Positions 59,900-64,000 of a stretch of DNA of 64,000 nucleotides are shown piece by piece. Location: NCBI GenBank assembly GCA_947371275.1, contig CANBOV010000001.1:18182-82181 (forward strand), read 5' to 3'. The stretch comes from Flavobacteriaceae bacterium (GTDB taxonomy: Bacteria; Bacteroidota; Bacteroidia; Flavobacteriales; Flavobacteriaceae). Within the stretch, counting starts at the first letter, position 1; every line of letters begins with the position of its first letter. The translations under genes were made by a program, and so were the position numbers. The notes under the pieces were generated by a model that was not told where the DNA came from, ran no database searches, and saw only the letters and a list, made by a program, of their open reading frames with translations.

Positions 59900-61924
59900 A
59901 TGAAAATCTTACAATTTCCTCTTTCTAAGATTACCATTGCCTTCCTCATAGGGATAATTATATTCAAATCTACCCCCATTCAACCCCTTTTCTTATTCCT
60001 AAGTAGTGCTACTAGCGTAAGCTGCTTACTACTTATACATTGGCGCATACTAAAAGTAAATCAATCCAAATTCTTATTCGGAATCTCAGTGCTTCTAACC
60101 GCTATGCTACTAGGCTATGTTAATGCGCTCATTCACAAAGAATCCCTTAGAAGCAATCATTATATGCATCTTATAAAAGATCATAACGACCATAAACTGG
60201 TTCTGTTGGTACAGGAAAAAATAAAAAATACTACTAAAAATATACGATATACATGTGAAGTACTAAATCTCGACTCCCATAATGGCACCGGAAGGGTAAT
60301 TCTCAATATACGCAAACGCAATACTGCAAACTTCAACATAGGAACTACCCTCCTAGTCAAAGGTGACCTCTATAAGAACCAATCCATTACAAACCCCTAC
60401 CTTTTTGATTATGGTAAGTACCTAGAAAATCAAGAAATTTATGCACAAGTATATACTCAAAATAAACAAATCAAAACCATAGGCTACCAATCCAGTATTT
60501 GGGCCTCCTTTTCCAACTTCAGAAATAAAATAATCGCAAATCTGCAACAGTCTGGTATAAACAAAAAAGAACTTTATGTCCTAAACGCATTAGTCCTCGG
60601 ACAACAACAAGATATAGCTCCAGAAATAGTAAAAGAATATCAATATGCGGGTGCCATACACGTGCTTTCTGTCTCTGGATTACATGTAGGCTTCATCATG
60701 CTATTCATAACTTTTCTACTAAAACCCATTACAAATTCAAGAAAAGGAACTTTTATTAAAGCACTTATAATAATAACATCCCTATGGATCTTCGCCATCA
60801 TAGCAAGTCTATCTCCCTCCATCGTGCGCTCCGTTACCATGTTCTCATTTCTTACCATTGGTTTATACCTAAGAAGAACTGTAGCAGTATACCATACCCT
60901 AATAGTGTCCATCCTACTGATCCTGCTATTTAAACCCTCTTTTCTATTCGATGTCGGATTTCAATTAAGCTACCTTGCCCTATTTTTTATACTTTGGCTC
61001 CAACCTCTTTTAGCCCAATTCTATAAACCTAAACACAAAATAATCTCCTATTGCTGGGATATTATTACCGTTTCTTTTGCCGCTCAAATTGGCACCATGC
61101 CCTTAAGCCTCTATTACTTCCATCAATTCCCAGGCCTGTTTTTTGTGACCAACCTACTCATACTACCCCTAATAGGTATCATCATGGCCGTTGGTGTACT
61201 AGTCGTAGTCATAGCGCTATTTAAAACACTGCCGCTCTACTTAGCCAAGGCGGTAGAACTACTAATCTCACTACTCAACAACATTATCCACTACATTGCT
61301 ACCCAAGAGGAATTTGTCATTAGAAATATTGCCTTCTCCAAAGAAATGCTATGGGGCTCCTATTTAGTAATCATTTTAGTAATCCTTTGGTGGAAAAAAC
61401 CAACCTACCCAAAGCTCATTCTCGCGCTGTCTAGTATTGCAGCGCTCCAACTCATTATCATCCATCAAAAATACACCACGGCCAATAGCACTGAATTCAT
61501 TGTATTCAACAGTAGAAAAAACACCCTCCTAACCGAAAGAATAGGCAACAAAGTAACCGTTTATAGCAACGACAGCATTCTTAACACTATAGAAAACAAC
61601 AACACCCTACAATCCTATCTAATGGGAAATTTTTGTCAAAGAATAAATCGTAAACCTATTCAAAACCTAAGCTACTTCAAACAACAAAAAATCTTACTCA
61701 TTGATAGCACAGCACTATACCCCTTGAATGGTTCGCCCGATATCGTAGTCCTCATACAATCTCCAAAACTTAACCTAGACCGATTCCTGCTCCACAACAA
61801 ACCAAAACAAATAATAGCAGACGGCTCCAACTTTAAAACCTGTGTTAAACGCTGGAAAGCGACTTGCCTAAAACAAAAAATCCCCTTTCATTATACCAAT
61901 GAAAAGGGATTCTATAAATTATAA
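59900..61924 (+). CDS. comEC: ComEC/Rec2 family competence protein
   Basis: HVLSVSGLHVGFIM, SPSIVRSVTMF, FDVGFQLSYLALF. Confidence 0.93.
   Translation: MKILQFPLSKITIAFLIGIIIFKSTPIQPLFLFLSSATSVSCLLLIHWRILKVNQSKFLFGISVLLTAMLLGYVNALIHKESLRSNHYMHLIKDHNDHKLVLLVQEKIKNTTKNIRYTCEVLNLDSHNGTGRVILNIRKRNTANFNIGTTLLVKGDLYKNQSITNPYLFDYGKYLENQEIYAQVYTQNKQIKTIGYQSSIWASFSNFRNKIIANLQQSGINKKELYVLNALVLGQQQDIAPEIVKEYQYAGAIHVLSVSGLHVGFIMLFITFLLKPITNSRKGTFIKALIIITSLWIFAIIASLSPSIVRSVTMFSFLTIGLYLRRTVAVYHTLIVSILLILLFKPSFLFDVGFQLSYLALFFILWLQPLLAQFYKPKHKIISYCWDIITVSFAAQIGTMPLSLYYFHQFPGLFFVTNLLILPLIGIIMAVGVLVVVIALFKTLPLYLAKAVELLISLLNNIIHYIATQEEFVIRNIAFSKEMLWGSYLVIILVILWWKKPTYPKLILALSSIAALQLIIIHQKYTTANSTEFIVFNSRKNTLLTERIGNKVTVYSNDSILNTIENNNTLQSYLMGNFCQRINRKPIQNLSYFKQQKILLIDSTALYPLNGSPDIVVLIQSPKLNLDRFLLHNKPKQIIADGSNFKTCVKRWKATCLKQKIPFHYTNEKGFYKL
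61879..61911 (-). terminator. Intrinsic terminator of the minus-strand thioredoxin gene, inside the comEC 3' coding end
   Basis: Minus strand AATCCCTTTTCATT..AATGAAAGGGGATTTTTTGTTTT. Confidence 0.8.
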
Positions 61925-61934
61925 GTACAGCTTA

Positions 61935-62405
61935 CTAAGCTTTCTTTTTGCCTAAGATTTGATTAGCACCAGCCAACCATGCACTAGGCCCACCAGCTAC
62001 ATAACCGGTACTTCCTAACTTTTCTAAATTGATTTTACCGTCCTTCTTAGACGCATTCACAAACCATACGGTTGGATACCCTTGTATCGCAAACGTTTGT
62101 ACTAATTCAGAATTTTGCTTTTGAAATTCTGGTATATGTGCAGTACCGTTACGGTCATAATCTAATTCGACCAATACAACATTGTCATTTGCCCATTTAG
62201 CAAACTCAGGTGTTTTTAATACTTCTTTTTGCAAACGCATACACCATCCACACCATTGACTACCCGTAAAGAATAATAATAAAGGCTTTTTCTCTTTCTT
62301 AGACAATTCCATGGCTTTGTTCATATCCGTTTGCCAGGTCAACTCCTGTGCTTGTATCGTCATACTTCCCAATACAAGGAACAACGTAAGTGCTAATTTT
62401 TTCAT
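61935..62405 (-). CDS. Thioredoxin family protein (secreted)
   Basis: Signal peptide; FFTGSQWCGWCMRLQKEV; IQGYPTVWFV. Confidence 0.93.
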   Translation of the reverse strand: MKKLALTLFLVLGSMTIQAQELTWQTDMNKAMELSKKEKKPLLLFFTGSQWCGWCMRLQKEVLKTPEFAKWANDNVVLVELDYDRNGTAHIPEFQKQNSELVQTFAIQGYPTVWFVNASKKDGKINLEKLGSTGYVAGGPSAWLAGANQILGKKKA

Positions 62406-62456
62406 GTTTCTAATTTTTTTATCAAATATAACAAAAAAAGTGCCAAACCAAATTGA

Positions 62457-63956
62457 CTACTTAACTTCTTGCATTAACTTTCTAATTAAAGGGGAAATTA
62501 CAATCAATACAACGCCAGCAATCAATGCATAGATTGCCAATTGATAATAGCCCGAAGTATACCCTTCAAGCTTCGTCAAAGCAGACGCATTCTCATCTGG
62601 TGAAGACATTCCTGCACCTAACAATCCAGCAGCATATTGACCATAAGCACTTGCCAAAAACCACATCCCCATCATCATGCCCGACAATCTTTTTGGGGAT
62701 AGTTTAGTCATGATTGATAACCCAATAGGGGACAAACACAACTCTCCAAAAGTAATCACAAAATAAGCCAACGTGAATATATTTAACGAGGTCAAACCAT
62801 TTCCGTCTGCAAAAAACTTAGTGTAATAAAACACATAAAAAGCTAACGCTAAAAACAAGAATCCTAAACCAAACTTAATTAACGTATTTGGCTCTACTTT
62901 CCTTTTAGCCATAGCCAACCATACCACTCCTAATATCGGACTAAAAATAATCACAAACAACGAATTCGATGTGTTGTTCACAATATTCGGATTAATATCA
63001 AAAAACAATAAATTATGATGCAAATTTTCTTTGGCAAACAAAGCTAAAGAACCACCGCTCTGCTCAAAAAAGGCCCAAAATATTACCGAAAACAAGATAA
63101 AAACAAAAGCTGCAAACAACTTGCGCTGTGCCTTACCATCCTTCTCCTTGTAGGTTTCATATAAAAAATACAATACCGCCAATGGACCAATAGTATACAT
63201 GAAATAATCGGTGTAATCCGTATTCTTAATCATGATGAAAATCAAAGGAATACTCAATAAAGCACCGATATAAACAATCACTTCTCGTGCGGTTCGCTTC
63301 TTTACTGACAAAGCTACCAAGGGAGAATCTCCTATCGGACCCAAGGATTTTTTAGTAAACACAAACGTGACGAGCCCAATAAACATAACTACAGCCGCTG
63401 ATAAGAAAGCGTAGCTCCAACCATAATCTTTACTGGTACCAAAATATACACATACAGCTCCACCCAATAAAGCTCCGATATTAATTCCTGAATAAAACAA
63501 TCCAAATCCAGCATCACGACGACTATCGCCCTCTCTATACAACTCTCCTACCATCGAAGAAATATTGGGCTTAAAAAATCCCGTACCAATAATGGATAGG
63601 GTAATCCCCAAATAAAATAAGTTTTGAGGCGAAAAAGCAATCAATAAATTACCCACAATCATAACAACACCTCCAAACAATAAAGACTTTTTAAATCCTA
63701 ATATCTTATCCGCAAAAATCCCGCCTATAAAAGTAAAGGCATACACAAAGGCCTGTATAGCACCGTACTTCAAATTAGCATCTTTATCAGACAAGGACAA
63801 CCCTAATAATTTATCCGCCATAAAAATGGTCAATACCCCGCGCATGCCATAAAAACAAAAGCGCTCCCACATTTCTACCGTAAATAAATACCATAACTGT
63901 TTTGGGTATCTCCCTTCAAAATTCTGAATCTGCTCTAAAGTCAATTTTTCACTCAT
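62457..63956 (-). CDS. Peptide MFS transporter (POT/PTR family)
   Basis: WERFCFYGMRGVLTIFM, GFFKPNISSMVGELY, FYSGINIGALLG. Confidence 0.95.
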   Translation of the reverse strand: MSEKLTLEQIQNFEGRYPKQLWYLFTVEMWERFCFYGMRGVLTIFMADKLLGLSLSDKDANLKYGAIQAFVYAFTFIGGIFADKILGFKKSLLFGGVVMIVGNLLIAFSPQNLFYLGITLSIIGTGFFKPNISSMVGELYREGDSRRDAGFGLFYSGINIGALLGGAVCVYFGTSKDYGWSYAFLSAAVVMFIGLVTFVFTKKSLGPIGDSPLVALSVKKRTAREVIVYIGALLSIPLIFIMIKNTDYTDYFMYTIGPLAVLYFLYETYKEKDGKAQRKLFAAFVFILFSVIFWAFFEQSGGSLALFAKENLHHNLLFFDINPNIVNNTSNSLFVIIFSPILGVVWLAMAKRKVEPNTLIKFGLGFLFLALAFYVFYYTKFFADGNGLTSLNIFTLAYFVITFGELCLSPIGLSIMTKLSPKRLSGMMMGMWFLASAYGQYAAGLLGAGMSSPDENASALTKLEGYTSGYYQLAIYALIAGVVLIVISPLIRKLMQEVK

Positions 63957-64000
63957 CGTAACTAATTTAAAATAACAAACCTACAAGCGATGCTTGTAGG

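Overview
The window is a typical Bacteroidota/Flavobacterium-like chromosome segment: AT-rich, TTTG/TAnnTTTG promoters, GLPGLI, PorT and DUF5686 families. Most of it is conserved housekeeping: a methionine/SAM locus, thyA/folA, etfBA, mreBCD-pbp2-rodA, purH, accD, fbaA, surE-lpxB, comEC, hppA and pdhB. I found no tRNA, rRNA, CRISPR array or intact transposon. The strongest signal is at about 10.5-10.85 kb, upstream of the metY-metX-hom operon (minus strand). Two consecutive short ORFs there, missing from the ORF track, encode Met/Cys-rich leader peptides: MKFTNCHMCCMMPENSAEYTIA* and MNTTANNMMMIQMMHMMCCCIVIPYCQMWKP*. Each is followed by an intrinsic terminator, and each contains a segment complementary to the 5' part of that terminator. 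This looks like tandem ribosome-mediated Met/Cys attenuation. The same locus has a SAM-I riboswitch upstream of split metH and a SAM-II-like riboswitch upstream of metK, giving three different regulatory modes within about 4.4 kb. Other points of interest are a compact N-glycan-core-degrading operon, a Cys-rich tail on the membrane pyrophosphatase, a stress-gene cassette bounded by 16-bp direct repeats, and a repeat-derived insertion inside metH.
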